A stretch of DNA of 64,000 nucleotides from Mycobacterium lepraemurium (lineage in GTDB: Bacteria > Actinomycetota > Actinomycetes > Mycobacteriales > Mycobacteriaceae). Shown here piece after piece: positions 36,185 to 47,959 of this stretch; position 1 is the first letter of the stretch, and each line of letters starts with the position of its first letter. The translations under genes and the position numbers were made by a program. The notes below the pieces were generated by a model that did no database searches, had not been told where the DNA came from, and saw only the letters and a list, made by a program, of their open reading frames with translations. The stretch lies in NCBI GenBank assembly GCA_002291465.1, contig CP021238.1, positions 248,001 through 312,000 of the forward strand. The letters are read 5' to 3'.

Positions 36185-37768
36185 ATGACGTCCGAGGCGA
36201 CACCGAGCGCGACGGCCGCCGGACCGCGGTTGGCCGACCTGGTCGAGACGGCCGCGCAGCGGGCGCCGCAGGCGCCGGCGCTGCTGGTCGCCTCCGAGCG
36301 CACCCCGATCGCGTATGCGGATCTGGTCCGGCTCGTCGATGACCTGACCGCCCGGCTGCGGGCCGCCGGTTTGGGACCGGGTGACCGGGTCGGGCTGCGC
36401 GCCGGCAGCAACCCCGAATTCGTGGTCGCGCTGCTGGCTGCGTCGCGGGCGGATCTCGTTGTGGCGCCGCTGGATCCGGCCCTGCCCGCCGACGACCAGC
36501 TGTCCCGCAGCCGGGCGGTGGGCGCTCGGGCGGTGCTCGTCGACCGGCTCGGCGAGGGCCAGACGGCACCCGAGAGCGCACCCTGCTGGCCGATCACCGT
36601 CACGGTCGGACCCGACGACGGCGCCCCGACGGTCGACCTGACCGTCATCGCGGTACCCACACCGGCCGTGACCGCGCCGCAGGGCCTGCGCGACGACGAC
36701 GCCATGATCATGTTCACCGGGGGAACCACCGGGGCACCGAAAATGGTGCCCTGGACCCGGCACAACATCGCCGCCTCGATCTGGTCCATCGTCGCCGGAT
36801 ACGGGCTGGGGCCGCGGGATGCGACGGTGGCGGTGATGCCGCTCTACCACGGGCACGGTCTGCTGGCCGCGGTGTTGGCCACCCTGGCATCCGGGGGAGC
36901 GGTGTTGTTGCCCGCGCGCGGAAAGTTCTCGGCGCAAACCTTCTGGGACGACATCGCCGCCGTCGGCGCCACCTGGTACACGGCCGTCCCGACCATCCAT
37001 CAGATCCTGCTGGAGCGTGCCCGCACCGAAGCGCCGCGCGGCACCCACGCGCTGCGGTTCATCCGCAGCTGCAGCGCGCCGCTGACCGCCGAGACCGCGC
37101 AGGCGCTGCAGGGCACCTTCGGTGCGCCGGTGGTGTGCTCCTTCGGGATGACCGAGGCCACCCACCAGGTGTCCACCACCACCATCGACGGCGCCGGGCA
37201 CAGCGAAAACCCCGGAGACACACCGGGTCTCGTTGGCCGGTCGACCGGCCCGGACATCCGGATCGCCGGGCCGGACGGACAACCCCTGCCCGCCGACACC
37301 GTCGGCGAGGTCTGGCTGCGCGGTCCCACCGTGGTGCGTGGCTACCTCGGCGATCCGGCGATCACCGCCGCCAACTTCACCGACGGGTGGCTGCACACCG
37401 GCGACCTGGGCACCCTGTCGGCCGCCGGCGACCTGATCATCCGCGGCCGGATCAAGGAACTGATCAACCGGGGCGGGGAGAAGATCTCGCCGGAACGGGT
37501 CGAGGGTGTGCTGGCCGGCCACCCCGACGTGCTGGAGGCCGCCGTGTTCGGCCGGCCGGACCAGCTGTACGGCGAAACGGTGGCCGCGGTGATCGTCACC
37601 CGCGGCTCGGCGGCGCCGACGGCCGACGAGCTGGCCTCGTTCTGCCGGGAACGGCTGGCGCCCTTCGAGGTGCCGGCCGAGTTCCGACGGGCCGCCGAGC
37701 TGCCGCACACCACGAAGGGCTCGCTGGACCGCCGCGCGGTGGCCGAACAACTCGGCGAAAGCGCTTGA
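36185..37768 (+). CDS. fadD7: Fatty-acyl-CoA synthetase FadD7 (Rv0119 homologue)
   Basis: Intact 527-residue AMP-forming ligase. ATG 36185 is chosen because GGGAAAGGA ends 7 bases upstream; GTG 36179 would be too close. Motifs in order: phosphate loop MIMFTGGTTGAPKMVPWTRH near residue 177, MPLYHGHGLLAAVL, FGMTEATHQVST, the hinge GWLHTGDLGTLSAAGDLIIR, GGEKISPERVEGVL, and the C-terminal lysine in HTTKGSLDRRAV. It converts acids to acyl-CoA through an acyl-adenylate. The gene is next to oxcA, and the plant and yeast relatives of this subfamily act on oxalate, so FadD7 with OxcA could have formed an oxalate pathway; OxcA is dead here. Convergent with fusA2. Confidence 0.92.
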   Translation: MTSEATPSATAAGPRLADLVETAAQRAPQAPALLVASERTPIAYADLVRLVDDLTARLRAAGLGPGDRVGLRAGSNPEFVVALLAASRADLVVAPLDPALPADDQLSRSRAVGARAVLVDRLGEGQTAPESAPCWPITVTVGPDDGAPTVDLTVIAVPTPAVTAPQGLRDDDAMIMFTGGTTGAPKMVPWTRHNIAASIWSIVAGYGLGPRDATVAVMPLYHGHGLLAAVLATLASGGAVLLPARGKFSAQTFWDDIAAVGATWYTAVPTIHQILLERARTEAPRGTHALRFIRSCSAPLTAETAQALQGTFGAPVVCSFGMTEATHQVSTTTIDGAGHSENPGDTPGLVGRSTGPDIRIAGPDGQPLPADTVGEVWLRGPTVVRGYLGDPAITAANFTDGWLHTGDLGTLSAAGDLIIRGRIKELINRGGEKISPERVEGVLAGHPDVLEAAVFGRPDQLYGETVAAVIVTRGSAAPTADELASFCRERLAPFEVPAEFRRAAELPHTTKGSLDRRAVAEQLGESA

Positions 37769-37786
37769 CCGGCAGTGTGATTCGGG

Positions 37787-39949
37787 TCAGACCGCGGCGG
37801 TCGCCACTCGGGCGGCCGCGGATTCCGGCATCGGCTCGTAGCGGGCGAACGACCGGGTGAACGAGGCCGCGCCGTGCGCCAGCGACCGCAGGTCGATGGC
37901 GTAGCGGGTCAGCTCCACCTGCGGCACCTCGGCCTTGACCACGGTGCGCTCGTGACCGGCGGTGTCGGTGCCGAGCACGCGGCCGCGCCGGCTGGACAGA
38001 TCGCCCATCACCGCGCCGACGAAATCGTCGGGCACCAGCACCGAGATCTCGTCGATGGGCTCGAGCAACACCACCTTGGTGGCTGCGGCCGCCTCCCGCA
38101 GCGCCAGCGAGCCCGCCATCTGGAACGCGAAGTCCGACGAGTCGACGCTGTGCGCCTTGCCGTCGAGCAGGGTGACGCGAATGTCGACCACCGGGTAGCC
38201 CGCGCGCACACCCTTTTCCATCTGGGCGCACACCCCCTTCTCCACGCTCGGAATGAATTGCCGCGGCACCGCCCCGCCGACCACCTTGTCGAAGAACTCG
38301 AACCCGGAGCCTTCCGGCAGCGGCTCCACCTCGATGTCGCACACCGCGTACTGGCCGTGGCCGCCGGACTGTTTGACGTGCCGGCCGTGGCCTTTGGCCT
38401 TGCCCGCGAACGTCTCTCGCAGCGGGGTCCGCAGCTCAACGGTGTCCACCGTGACGCCGTACCGGTTGGCCAGCGCGTCCAGCACGACACCGGCGTGCGA
38501 TTCGCCCATGCACCACAGCACGATCTGGTGGGTCTCCTGGTTCTGCTCGATCCGCAGTGTCGGATCCTCGGCGGCCAGTCGGCCCAGCCCCACCGAAAGC
38601 TTGTCCTCGTCGGTCTTGGCGTGTGCGGCGATCGCGACCGGCAGCAGCGGCTCGGGCATGGTCCAGGGTTTGAGCACCAGCGGCTCGGACTTGTCCGACA
38701 GCGTGTCGCCGGTTTCGGCCCGGCTCAGCTTGCCGATCGCGCAGATGCCACCGGCCACCACGGCCGAGGCCGGGCGTTGCTGCTTGCCCAGCGGGAAGGA
38801 CAGCACCCCGATGCGCTCGTCCTCGTCGTGATCGGGGTGGGCATGGCCGTTCCCGTTGCCGGTGCCGAAGAACGACGCAAAATGGCCCGACACGTGAACA
38901 GTCGCGTCGGGCCTGATGGTCCCGGAGAACACCCGGACCAGGCTGACCCTGCCCACGTAGGGGTCCGACGTCGTCTTCACCACCTCGGCGAGCAACGGGC
39001 CGTCGGGGTCGCAGGCCAGCCCGGCACGCGGCGCGCCGACCTGGGTGAAGACCTCCGGCAGCGGGTGTTCTATCGGCGACGGGAAGCCGCGGGTGGCGAC
39101 TTCCAGCAGCTCCAGGGTGCCGACGCCGGTGCTGCTGCAGACCGGGGTCACCGGGAAGAACGACCCGCGGGCGACGGCCCGCTCCAGGTCGGCGATGAGC
39201 ACCGTTTCGTCGATGGACTCCCCACCCAGGTACCGCTCCATCAGCGACTCGTCCTCGGACTCCTCGATGATCCCCTCGATCAGGGTGCCGCGGGCGGCCT
39301 CGATCTGCGCGGCGTCGGCGGGATCCGGCGGCCGCACACTGCGTTTGCCGTTGGCGTAGGCGTAGCGCTGCTGCGACAACAGGCCGATCAGGCTGCTGCA
39401 GGCCGGCAGACCGGTGGGCAGGTACAGGGGTAAAACCTTGTCGCCGAACGCGTTCTGCGCGGCGGCCAGCGCCTCGGCGTAGTTGGCGCGGGCGTGATCG
39501 AGCTTGGTGATCACCACCGCGCGGGGCATGCCCACCTGGTTGCATTCCTGCCACAACAGTTTGGTGGGCTCGGCGACACCCTCGTTGGCCGCGATCACGA
39601 ACAGCGCGCAGTCCGCGGCCCGCAGCCCGGCGCGCAGCTCGCCGACGAAGTCGGCGTATCCGGGTGTGTCGACCAGGTTGACCTTGACGCCGTCGTGCGA
39701 CAGGGACGCCACGGCGACCCCCACCGACCGTTGCTGGCGGATCTCGGCCTCGTCATAGTCGCAGACCGTGCTGCCGTCGGCGACCGAGCCGGCGCGGTTC
39801 AACACCCCGGCGGCGACCAGCAACGCTTCGACCAGAGTGGTTTTGCCGCCGCCCGACGGTCCCACCAGCACGACGTTGCGAATCTCGCCCGGACTCTTGG
39901 CGGCAGGAGCGTTTCCCGCGCCTTGGGAAGTAGTTGTCTTGTCCGCCAT
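37787..39949 (-). CDS. fusA2: EF-G-like GTPase FusA2 (Rv0120c homologue)
   Basis: Intact 720-residue paralogue of elongation factor G, from ATG 39949 with GGAGGAAAGTC upstream. The GTPase domain carries the P-loop VLVGPSGGGKTTLVEALL near residues 27-44, DTPGYADFVGELRAGL and the base-specific TKLD motif (AVVITKLDHARANY). Domains II-V follow (ETFAGKAKGHGRHVKQSGGH, VLLEPIDEISVLVPDDFVGA, GDLSSRRGRVLGTDT). It is slightly larger than EF-G because of inserts, including a His/Asp-rich loop (NGNGHAHPDHDEDE). The second EF-G of mycobacteria is not the main translocase; proposed roles involve ribosome hibernation or recycling. The order fadD7-fusA2-Rv0121c matches M. tuberculosis. Confidence 0.93.
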   Translation of the reverse strand: MADKTTTSQGAGNAPAAKSPGEIRNVVLVGPSGGGKTTLVEALLVAAGVLNRAGSVADGSTVCDYDEAEIRQQRSVGVAVASLSHDGVKVNLVDTPGYADFVGELRAGLRAADCALFVIAANEGVAEPTKLLWQECNQVGMPRAVVITKLDHARANYAEALAAAQNAFGDKVLPLYLPTGLPACSSLIGLLSQQRYAYANGKRSVRPPDPADAAQIEAARGTLIEGIIEESEDESLMERYLGGESIDETVLIADLERAVARGSFFPVTPVCSSTGVGTLELLEVATRGFPSPIEHPLPEVFTQVGAPRAGLACDPDGPLLAEVVKTTSDPYVGRVSLVRVFSGTIRPDATVHVSGHFASFFGTGNGNGHAHPDHDEDERIGVLSFPLGKQQRPASAVVAGGICAIGKLSRAETGDTLSDKSEPLVLKPWTMPEPLLPVAIAAHAKTDEDKLSVGLGRLAAEDPTLRIEQNQETHQIVLWCMGESHAGVVLDALANRYGVTVDTVELRTPLRETFAGKAKGHGRHVKQSGGHGQYAVCDIEVEPLPEGSGFEFFDKVVGGAVPRQFIPSVEKGVCAQMEKGVRAGYPVVDIRVTLLDGKAHSVDSSDFAFQMAGSLALREAAAATKVVLLEPIDEISVLVPDDFVGAVMGDLSSRRGRVLGTDTAGHERTVVKAEVPQVELTRYAIDLRSLAHGAASFTRSFARYEPMPESAAARVATAAV

Positions 39950-40094
39950 GACTTTCCTCCAGGTCGCCCGGGGCGCACCGTTGCCGGCCCGGCTAGCACC
40001 TTCCTAGCTACCCTTCACCGAACTTCCGTCGACCACAAGACCGTCGGGCCAGATCAGCGTTTTCGGGCCGATCCGCCCGCGCGGCGCCGGCGCC

Positions 40095-40533
40095 TCAGGG
40101 CGCCCAGCCGGACCACCGCCGCACCGCGATCGCGATCACCGGACCGTCCAACGGAACCGATTGATACTGAGGGTATTTCGCGCGCAGCAGCCGGTAGCCG
40201 GTGTCCAGGGCCGGCCCGTCGCGGTGGATGGTGGCCAGACCGTCGGCGCGCACCCACCACAGCCGGGTCCAATCGTCGGTGTAGTGGTCCGCCAGCAGGC
40301 TCACCTGCGGATTGGCGCCGATGTTGGCCAGCCGTCGCAGCCGCCGCGTGGTCTTGGGTTTGGCGTCGACGGCCGTGTACACCACAATCTGGGTCGGCGG
40401 CATGGTCCGCGTCGGGGCCTTGCGCGAGGGCGAAGACGACCGGCACCAGGTGTGGCTGCCCGCCCGGGGAGACGGTGGCTAACTGGGCTACCGAGGCCCG
40501 GCCGAACCTCGCCCTGGCGTCGAATTCGCCCAC
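40095..40533 (-). pseudogene. F420-type pyridoxamine-5'-phosphate-oxidase-like protein (Rv0121c homologue), 2-base deletion
   Basis: GTG 40533 starts [20 protein letters not shown], followed by [13 protein letters not shown], the split-barrel start of the PNPOx/F420-binding family. Near 40405 two bases appear lost (DADTMPPTQ becomes DADHAADP). The rest, [40 protein letters not shown] and the C-terminal [16 protein letters not shown], is read in another frame to 40095. Members of this group are F420-dependent reductases or flavin oxidases acting on small molecules. This is the only broken gene between 36.2 and 46.9 kb. No plausible in-frame restart would keep both halves. Confidence 0.8.
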
Positions 40534-40615
40534 CAGATCAGGGTAGGGCGCGCGGCAGCAAACGGCGGTAAGCCTATGAGCCGGCTGAGAACCTGGCACA
40601 TGCCGTGCATAGCTA

Positions 40616-40660
40616 CCTGCATTACGGTTATATACACATATATATACAAAATTGTGCCGC
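40616..40660 (+). promoter_or_regulatory. AT-rich island and probable promoter of pepA
   Basis: A stretch of about 40 bases dominated by TA steps (TTATATACACATATATATAC) stands out in the GC-rich surroundings, about 60 bases before the pepA start. TATATATACAAAAT could serve as a -10 region; no good -35 is obvious. It could also bind Lsr2. Confidence 0.45.
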
Positions 40661-40716
40661 CCGGATCCTCAGGCCGGGACAGTTTGGTGTTTACCGCGAC
40701 GCAGGAGGGTGACGGG

Positions 40717-41799
40717 ATGAGCAAATCGCACCACCGCTCGGTCTGGTGGTCATGGTTGGTCGGTGTGCTGACCGTGGTCGGGCTGGGCCTCGGTCTGGGG
40801 TCCGGTGTGGGGCTGGCGCCGGCGTCCGCGGCACCGTCGGGCCTGGCGCTGGACCGGTTCGCCGATCGCCCCCTGGCGCCGATCGACCCGTCGGCCATGG
40901 TCGGTCAGGTGGGGCCGCAAGTGGTCAACATCGACACCAAGTTCGGCTACAACAACGCGGTGGGCGCCGGTACCGGCATCGTGATCGACCCGAACGGCGT
41001 GGTGCTCACCAACAACCACGTCATCTCGGCCGCCACCGAAATCAGCGCGTTCGACGTCGGCAACGGGCAGACCTACGCCGTCGACGTGGTCGGCTATGAT
41101 CGCACCCGGGACATCGCCGTGCTGCAGCTGCGCGGCGCGGCTGGCCTGCCCACCGCCACCATCGGCGGCGAGGCCACGGTGGGCGAGCCCATCGTCGCGC
41201 TCGGCAACATCGGTGGCCAGGGTGGCACCCCCAACGCGGTGGCCGGCAAGGTCGTCGCGCTCAACCAGAGCGTCTCGGCGACTGACACGCTGACCGGCGC
41301 GCAAGAGAACCTCGGCGGCCTGATCCAGGCCGACGCGCCGATCAAGCCGGGCGACTCCGGTGGCCCGATGGTGAACGGCGCCGGGCAGGTGATCGGCGTG
41401 GACACCGCCGCCACCGACAGCTACAAGATGTCCGGCGGGCAGGGCTTCGCCATCCCGATCGGCCGCGCCATGGCCGTCGCCAACCAGATCCGCTCCGGCG
41501 CCGGCTCCAACACCGTGCACATCGGGCCCACCGCATTCCTCGGGCTGGGCGTGACGGACAACAACGGCAACGGGGCACGGGTGCAGCGGGTGGTCAACGC
41601 CAGCCCGGCCGCGGCCGCGGGCATCGCGCCCGGCGACGTCATCACCGGCGTCGACACCGTCCCGATCAACGGGGCGACGTCGATGACCGAGGTGCTCGTC
41701 CCGCATCACCCCGGCGACACCATCGCGGCGCACTTCCGGTCCGTCGACGGCGGCGAGCGCACCGCGAACATCACCCTGGCGGAGGGGCCGCCGGCCTGA
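40717..41799 (+). CDS. pepA: Secreted HtrA-like serine protease PepA (Rv0125 homologue)
   Basis: Intact 360-residue protein. ATG 40717 follows GCAGGAGGGTGAC and starts a signal peptide ([20 protein letters not shown], then APASAAPSG as a cleavage region). The trypsin-like domain holds His about 100 ([12 protein letters not shown]), Asp about 132 ([12 protein letters not shown]) and Ser about 214 ([13 protein letters not shown]). A C-terminal PDZ domain covers about residues 265-355 ([38 protein letters not shown]). The family cleaves misfolded or envelope proteins outside the membrane; the M. tuberculosis protein is the Mtb32A antigen. The frame extends upstream of 40717 but crosses the promoter island, so it is not used. 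Confidence 0.95.
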   Translation: MSKSHHRSVWWSWLVGVLTVVGLGLGLGSGVGLAPASAAPSGLALDRFADRPLAPIDPSAMVGQVGPQVVNIDTKFGYNNAVGAGTGIVIDPNGVVLTNNHVISAATEISAFDVGNGQTYAVDVVGYDRTRDIAVLQLRGAAGLPTATIGGEATVGEPIVALGNIGGQGGTPNAVAGKVVALNQSVSATDTLTGAQENLGGLIQADAPIKPGDSGGPMVNGAGQVIGVDTAATDSYKMSGGQGFAIPIGRAMAVANQIRSGAGSNTVHIGPTAFLGLGVTDNNGNGARVQRVVNASPAAAAGIAPGDVITGVDTVPINGATSMTEVLVPHHPGDTIAAHFRSVDGGERTANITLAEGPPA

Positions 41800-41920
41800 C
41801 ATCCGCGCCGGTGAGGGCGGGGCGGTGGCCAATTCGCTTGGCACCGGGCGTGATTCGTCGCGGCCGGGCGAGGGGGGTTCCGAAACTCGCACTCAGGGTC
41901 CCCATGGCATCGTGGATTCG

Positions 41921-43693
41921 ATGAACGACGCAAGAGAAGCTGTCGAACACCATCCCGAGGAAGGCAGTCACGTCCAGGACGGTGTCGTCGAGCACCCCGA
42001 GGCCGAGGACTTCGACAACGCTGCCGCGCTGCCCACCGACCCGACGTGGTTCAAGCACGCCGTGTTCTACGAGGTGCTCGTCCGCGCGTTCTTCGACGCC
42101 AACGCTGACGGCGTCGGCGACCTGCGCGGTCTGCTGGCGCAGCTGGACTACCTGCAGTGGCTGGGCATCGACTGCATCTGGCTGCCCCCGTTCTACGACT
42201 CGCCGCTGCGCGACGGCGGTTACGACATCCGGGATTTCTACAAGGTGCTGCCCGAGTTCGGCACGGTCGAGGATTTCGTGGTGCTGCTCAACGCCGCCCA
42301 CGAGCGGGGCATCCGGGTGATCACCGATCTGGTGATGAATCACACGTCGGAGTCGCACCCCTGGTTCCAGGAGTCCCGGCACGACCCCGACGGCCCGTAC
42401 GGCGACTTCTACGTGTGGAGCGACACCAGCGACCGCTACGCCGATGCGCGCATCATCTTCGTCGACACCGAGGAGTCCAACTGGACGTTCGACCCGGTGC
42501 GCCGCCAGTTCTACTGGCACCGGTTCTTCTCGCACCAGCCCGACCTGAACTACGACAACCCGGCCGTGCAGGAAGCCATGATCGACGTGATCCGGTTCTG
42601 GCTCGGGCTGGGAATCGACGGGTTCCGGCTGGACGCGGTGCCCTACCTGTTCGAGCGGGAGGGCACCAACTGCGAGAACCTGCCGGAGACGCACGTCTTC
42701 CTCAAGCGGGTCCGCAAGGTCGTCGACGACGAGTTCCCGGGCCGGGTGTTGCTGGCCGAGGCCAACCAATGGCCGGCCGACGTGGTCGAGTATTTCGGCG
42801 ACCCCAGCACCGGCGGCGACGAATGCCACATGGCGTTCCACTTCCCGCTGATGCCGCGCATCTTCATGGCCGTGCGCCGCGAGTCGCGATTCCCGATCTC
42901 TGAGATCCTGGCCCAGACGCCGCAGATCCCCGAGATGGCGCAGTGGGGGATCTTCCTGCGCAACCACGACGAGTTGACGCTGGAGATGGTCACCGACGAA
43001 GAGCGCGACTACATGTACGCCGAGTACGCCAAGGATCCGCGGATGAAGGCCAACGTCGGCATCCGCCGCCGGCTGGCGCCGCTGCTGGACAACGACCGCA
43101 ACCAGATCGAGCTGTTCACCGCCCTGCTGCTGTCCCTGCCCGGCTCGCCGGTGCTTTACTACGGCGACGAGATCGGCATGGGCGACGTGATCTGGCTGGG
43201 GGATCGCGACGGGGTGCGCACGCCGATGCAGTGGACGTCGGACCGCAACGCCGGCTTCTCCAAGGCCAACCCCGGCCGGCTGTATCTGCCGCCCAGCCAG
43301 GACCCGGTGTACGGCTACCAGGCGGTCAACGTGGAGGCGCAACGCGACACCTCGACGTCGCTGCTCAACTTCACCCGCACCATGCTCGCCGTGCGGCGCC
43401 GGCACGAGGCCTTCGCGATCGGCACGTTCGAGGAGCTCGGCGGGTCCAACCCGTCGGTGCTGGCGTTCGTGCGGCAGATGTCCAACGACGGGGACACCGT
43501 GCTGTGCGTCAACAACCTGTCGCGGTTTCCGCAGCCGATCGAGCTGAATCTGCAGCACTGGAGCGGGTGCATCCCGGTCGAGCTGACCGGGCACGTGGAA
43601 TTCCCCCGCATCGGGCACCTGCCCTACCTGCTGACCCTGCCGGGGCACGGTTTCTATTGGTTCCAGCTGACCGCATGTGAGGAGGACACATGA
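41921..43693 (+). CDS. treS: Trehalose synthase / maltose isomerase TreS (Rv0126 homologue)
   Basis: Intact 590-residue glycoside hydrolase family 13 enzyme, from ATG 41921 ([20 protein letters not shown]), the start aligned with M. tuberculosis TreS; GTG 41825 in frame is not supported. Catalytic motifs are TDLVMNHTS, the nucleophile Asp about 238 in [13 protein letters not shown], the acid Glu about 280 in [10 protein letters not shown] and [12 protein letters not shown] near 348. TreS interconverts trehalose and alpha-maltose and feeds maltose to maltokinase, then to GlgE-type alpha-glucan synthesis. The maltokinase gene follows 49 bases later on the same strand. No lesion is seen over 1.77 kb, in contrast to flanking metabolic genes. 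Confidence 0.96.
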   Translation: MNDAREAVEHHPEEGSHVQDGVVEHPEAEDFDNAAALPTDPTWFKHAVFYEVLVRAFFDANADGVGDLRGLLAQLDYLQWLGIDCIWLPPFYDSPLRDGGYDIRDFYKVLPEFGTVEDFVVLLNAAHERGIRVITDLVMNHTSESHPWFQESRHDPDGPYGDFYVWSDTSDRYADARIIFVDTEESNWTFDPVRRQFYWHRFFSHQPDLNYDNPAVQEAMIDVIRFWLGLGIDGFRLDAVPYLFEREGTNCENLPETHVFLKRVRKVVDDEFPGRVLLAEANQWPADVVEYFGDPSTGGDECHMAFHFPLMPRIFMAVRRESRFPISEILAQTPQIPEMAQWGIFLRNHDELTLEMVTDEERDYMYAEYAKDPRMKANVGIRRRLAPLLDNDRNQIELFTALLLSLPGSPVLYYGDEIGMGDVIWLGDRDGVRTPMQWTSDRNAGFSKANPGRLYLPPSQDPVYGYQAVNVEAQRDTSTSLLNFTRTMLAVRRRHEAFAIGTFEELGGSNPSVLAFVRQMSNDGDTVLCVNNLSRFPQPIELNLQHWSGCIPVELTGHVEFPRIGHLPYLLTLPGHGFYWFQLTACEEDT

Positions 43694-43742
43694 CTCGCGC
43701 CGCGACGGTACACAGCGTTAGGTATGAGAAGGAGCGGCGCAG

Positions 43743-45101
43743 ATGACCGAACCCGCCAAGCTGCCGTGGTCCGATTGGCTTCCGCAGCAACGTTGGTACG
43801 CCGGCCGCAACCGCCGGCTGACCGGCGCCGAACCGAGCGTGATCGTCGGATTGCGCGACGACCTGGACCTGGTGCTGGTCGACGCCGACTACGCCGACGG
43901 CTCACGGGACCGCTACCAGGTCCTGGTGCGCTGGGATGCCGCACCGGTCTCCGAGTACAGTACCGTGGCCACCATCGGCGCCGCCGACGACCGGACCGGC
44001 TTCGACGCGTTGTACGACGACGAGGCGCCGCAGTTTTTGCTCTCCCTGATCGACTCGTCGGCGGTGCGCCGCGCATCCGGGGCCGAGGTGAGATTCGCCA
44101 AGGAGCCCGACGCCCAGCTGCCGCTCGAGGCGATGGCGCATGTGTCGGACGCCGAGCAGTCCAACACCAGCGTGATCTTCGACCGCGACGCCATCTTCAA
44201 GGTGTTCCGCCGGGTCAGCAGCGGCATCAACCCCGACATCGAGCTGAACCGGGTGCTCGGCCGCGCCGGCAACCCGCACGTCGCCCGGCTGCTGGGCACC
44301 TACGAGATGGCGGGTGCGGACGGCACCCCCGAGACGGCCTGGCCGCTGGGCATGGTGACCGAGTTCGCCGCCAACGCCGCAGAGGGCTGGGCGATGGCCA
44401 CCGCCAGCGTTCGCGACCTGTTCGCCGAGGGCGATCTGTATGCGCACGAGGTCGGCGGCGACTTCGCCGGTGAGTCCTACCGCCTGGGCGAGACGGTGGC
44501 GTCCGTGCACGCCACCCTGGCCGAGACGCTGGGCACCTCGCAAGCCGCGTTCCCGGTGGACAACGTGCTGGCGCGGCTGTCCTCGACCGCGGCCTTGGTG
44601 CCCGAGCTGACCGAGTACGCGGCCACCATCGAGGAGCGGTTCGCCAAGCTGGCCACCGAGACCATCACCGTGCAGCGGGTGCACGGCGACCTGCACCTGG
44701 GCCAGGTGCTGCGCACCCCGGAGAGCTGGCTGCTCATCGACTTCGAGGGCGAACCGGGCCAGCCGCTCGAGGAACGCCGCGCGCCCGACTCACCGCTGCG
44801 CGACGTGGCCGGCGTGCTGCGGTCGTTCGAGTACGCCGCCTACGGGCCGCTGGTGGAGCAGGGCTCGCAAAACACGGACAAGCAGCTGGCGGCCCGGGCC
44901 CGGGAATGGGTGGAGCGCAACCGCACCGCGTTCTGTGACGGCTACGCGGCCGCCTCCGGCATCGACCCGCGCGATTCGGCGCCGCTGCTGGCCGCCTACG
45001 AATTGGACAAGGCGGTCTACGAAGCCGGGTACGAGGCGCGGCACCGGCCCGGCTGGCTGCCGATCCCGCTGCGCTCCATCGCCCGGTTGACCGCGGCCTG
45101 A
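43743..45101 (+). CDS. mak: Maltokinase Mak/Pep2 (Rv0127 homologue)
   Basis: Intact 452-residue kinase. ATG 43743 is preceded by AAGGAGCGGCGCAG. The N-terminal cap reads [20 protein letters not shown], characteristic of actinobacterial maltokinases. The aminoglycoside-phosphotransferase-like catalytic core has the loop [20 protein letters not shown] near residues 311-330 and the metal-binding [17 protein letters not shown]. It phosphorylates maltose to maltose-1-phosphate with ATP, the substrate of GlgE. It works directly after TreS and in many actinobacteria is physically complexed or fused with it. The two genes are probably co-transcribed. No defect is visible. Confidence 0.95.
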   Translation: MTEPAKLPWSDWLPQQRWYAGRNRRLTGAEPSVIVGLRDDLDLVLVDADYADGSRDRYQVLVRWDAAPVSEYSTVATIGAADDRTGFDALYDDEAPQFLLSLIDSSAVRRASGAEVRFAKEPDAQLPLEAMAHVSDAEQSNTSVIFDRDAIFKVFRRVSSGINPDIELNRVLGRAGNPHVARLLGTYEMAGADGTPETAWPLGMVTEFAANAAEGWAMATASVRDLFAEGDLYAHEVGGDFAGESYRLGETVASVHATLAETLGTSQAAFPVDNVLARLSSTAALVPELTEYAATIEERFAKLATETITVQRVHGDLHLGQVLRTPESWLLIDFEGEPGQPLEERRAPDSPLRDVAGVLRSFEYAAYGPLVEQGSQNTDKQLAARAREWVERNRTAFCDGYAAASGIDPRDSAPLLAAYELDKAVYEAGYEARHRPGWLPIPLRSIARLTAA

Positions 45102-45140
45102 CCCGCGCGCCCTGCGCGCGCCGGCACCGTCTGGAAGCAT

Positions 45141-45833
45141 GTGCGTGTGCCGAGTGAGATCAACAACAGCGAAACCAGGTTGTCGTGGGTGCTGGCGGTG
45201 CTGGCCGGGGTGCTGGGTGCCACCGCCTTCACGCACTCCGCCGGCTACTTCGTGACCTTCATGACCGGCAACGCCCAGCGCGCGATGCTCGGTTACTTCC
45301 GCGGCGACGTGGTGTTGTCGGTGACGGCGGGGGTGCTGATCGTGTGCTTCGTCGCCGGCGTGGTGATCGCCTCGGTGTGCCGGCGGCATTTCTGGGTGGA
45401 CCACCCGCACGGGCCCACCGTGCTGACGACGTTCAGCCTGGTGGCGGCCACCCTGGTGGACGTCATCGACGAGGGCTGGGAGGAGAACCTGCTCGACTTT
45501 GTGCCGATCATGTTGGTGACGTTCGGCATCGGCGCGTTGAACACGTCGTTCGTCAAGGACGGCGAGGTGTCGGTTCCGATGAGCTACGTGACCGGAACCC
45601 TGGTCAAGATGGGGCAGGGCATCGAACGCCACATCGCCGGTGGGACGGCGGCGGACTGGCTGGGCTATTTTCTGCTGTTCGCCAGCTTCGTGGTGGGGGT
45701 CACCGTCGGCGGCTTCATCAGTCTGTTCGTCAACGGCACGTCGATGTTGGTGGCGGCCACTGTGATGTGCACGTTGGCCACCGGCTACACCTATTTCCAT
45801 TCCGATCGCCGGGCGCTGCTCGACGAGGCGTGA
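45141..45833 (+). CDS. YoaK/DUF1275-family membrane protein
   Basis: A 230-residue integral membrane protein. Helices alternate with small loops (LSWVLAVLAGVLGATAFTHS, GYFVTFMTGNAQRA, VVLSVTAGVLIVCFVAGVVI, LGYFLLFASFVVGVTVGGFI). The segment GYFVTFMTGN near the N-terminus and VSVPMSYVTGTLVKMGQGI in the middle are typical of the DUF1275 family, whose function is unknown. GTG 45141 or GTG 45147 could be the start, as neither has a strong ribosome site. It follows mak on the same strand after 39 bases. M. tuberculosis Rv0128 occupies this position and is also a membrane protein, but I did not confirm homology. Confidence 0.8.
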   Translation: MRVPSEINNSETRLSWVLAVLAGVLGATAFTHSAGYFVTFMTGNAQRAMLGYFRGDVVLSVTAGVLIVCFVAGVVIASVCRRHFWVDHPHGPTVLTTFSLVAATLVDVIDEGWEENLLDFVPIMLVTFGIGALNTSFVKDGEVSVPMSYVTGTLVKMGQGIERHIAGGTAADWLGYFLLFASFVVGVTVGGFISLFVNGTSMLVAATVMCTLATGYTYFHSDRRALLDEA

Positions 45834-45888
45834 GACAAAGCAGCGGCAGTAGCGCTGACCGGTGCGCTACTGCCGCTGCTGGCCGGGG

Positions 45889-46926
<1,038 letters not shown>

Positions 46927-47153
46927 CTACCCATCCCAACTTTCATCTGCCGCACCATGCGGTGGAATCTGTTCTCCGGGAGTGAAACACAGCGGGCGGG
47001 TCGAATCGGCTCGTCGCGGCCGCAGCGACAGATCGCGGTTGGCTAACGATTGGGCCTCGGCCGGGAATCGTCACGGTCGGGTCACGATCGCCTCTCGGAA
47101 CCGTGCGGCGATCTTGCGCCGCGACGGCGCATGCGCTAGCGGGGCCGGCAGGC

Positions 47154-47959
47154 CTAGGCGACCAGGCGGCGCAGAAGTGTTGAGGCCGTGAGGATTCCGG
47201 TCATCGCCGTCGCCAGCACCGCGATGTCGACCGGGTTGAACGGCGTGCCGATCAGCAGCGCCCGCAGCGCGTTGACCTCGTAGCTGAGCGGATTGATCTT
47301 GCTCAGCACGTGCAACCAGGTCGGCATCAGCTCGACCGGGTACAGCGCGTTGAAGGCGAAGAACAACGGCATCGTGATCGCTTGCCCGATGCCCATCAGC
47401 CGATCGCGGTTGCGCACCAAACCGGCCAGCGTCATCGACAGGCAGGCGAAGAACGCGGCACCCAGCATGACGATGCCCATCGCCGCCAGGATCCGTAATG
47501 GATTGACGGTCAAGCCGATTCGCATCAGGTAGGCCAACGCCAGCACCCCGACGACCTGGGCCACCGAGCGCACGCCGGCCGCGAAGGCCTTGCCGGTGAC
47601 CAGCGCCGATGCCGGGTACGGGGTCACCATGAGTTTGGCCAGCACGCCGGCGTCGCGACCCCAAATGATCTGTATCCCATAGAAAATCGAGATGAACAAC
47701 GCCAACTGGGCGATGATGCCCGGTGCCAGGAGACACGGATCCGGTGTCGATCATGTGCAGGTGGCTGAACGTGGTGCCGAAGATCAGCAGCCACAGGGCC
47801 GGTTGCACCATCCGGGTGACCAGTTCGGTTCGGTCGTGCTGCAACTTCTGCATCTCGACGATCGCGAACGCCCCGATCCGACTGGACAGGCGCGCCCATC
47901 CGCTGCCATCCGCGCGGCGCACGGACCAGCGTGGCGGCCGCGGCGTTGTCAACCGACAC
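47154..47959 (-). pseudogene. ABC-2 type exporter permease, frameshifted near both the start and the middle
   Basis: GTG 47959 starts [14 protein letters not shown], but the frame is lost by about 47900. In a second frame [20 protein letters not shown] and [20 protein letters not shown] follow to about 47730, where a further change leads to the third frame. That frame holds the complete C-terminal half from [20 protein letters not shown] through [20 protein letters not shown], ending at 47154. These are ABC-2 (DrrB-like) permease motifs with six membrane helices. It overlaps the ATPase gene by 11 bases and would export a drug or lipid with it. Both subunits are broken. Confidence 0.82.

Noticed and set aside
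41771..43648. A 625-codon frame antisense to treS
   Set aside because: Shadow of treS; the real gene carries all family 13 catalytic residues.
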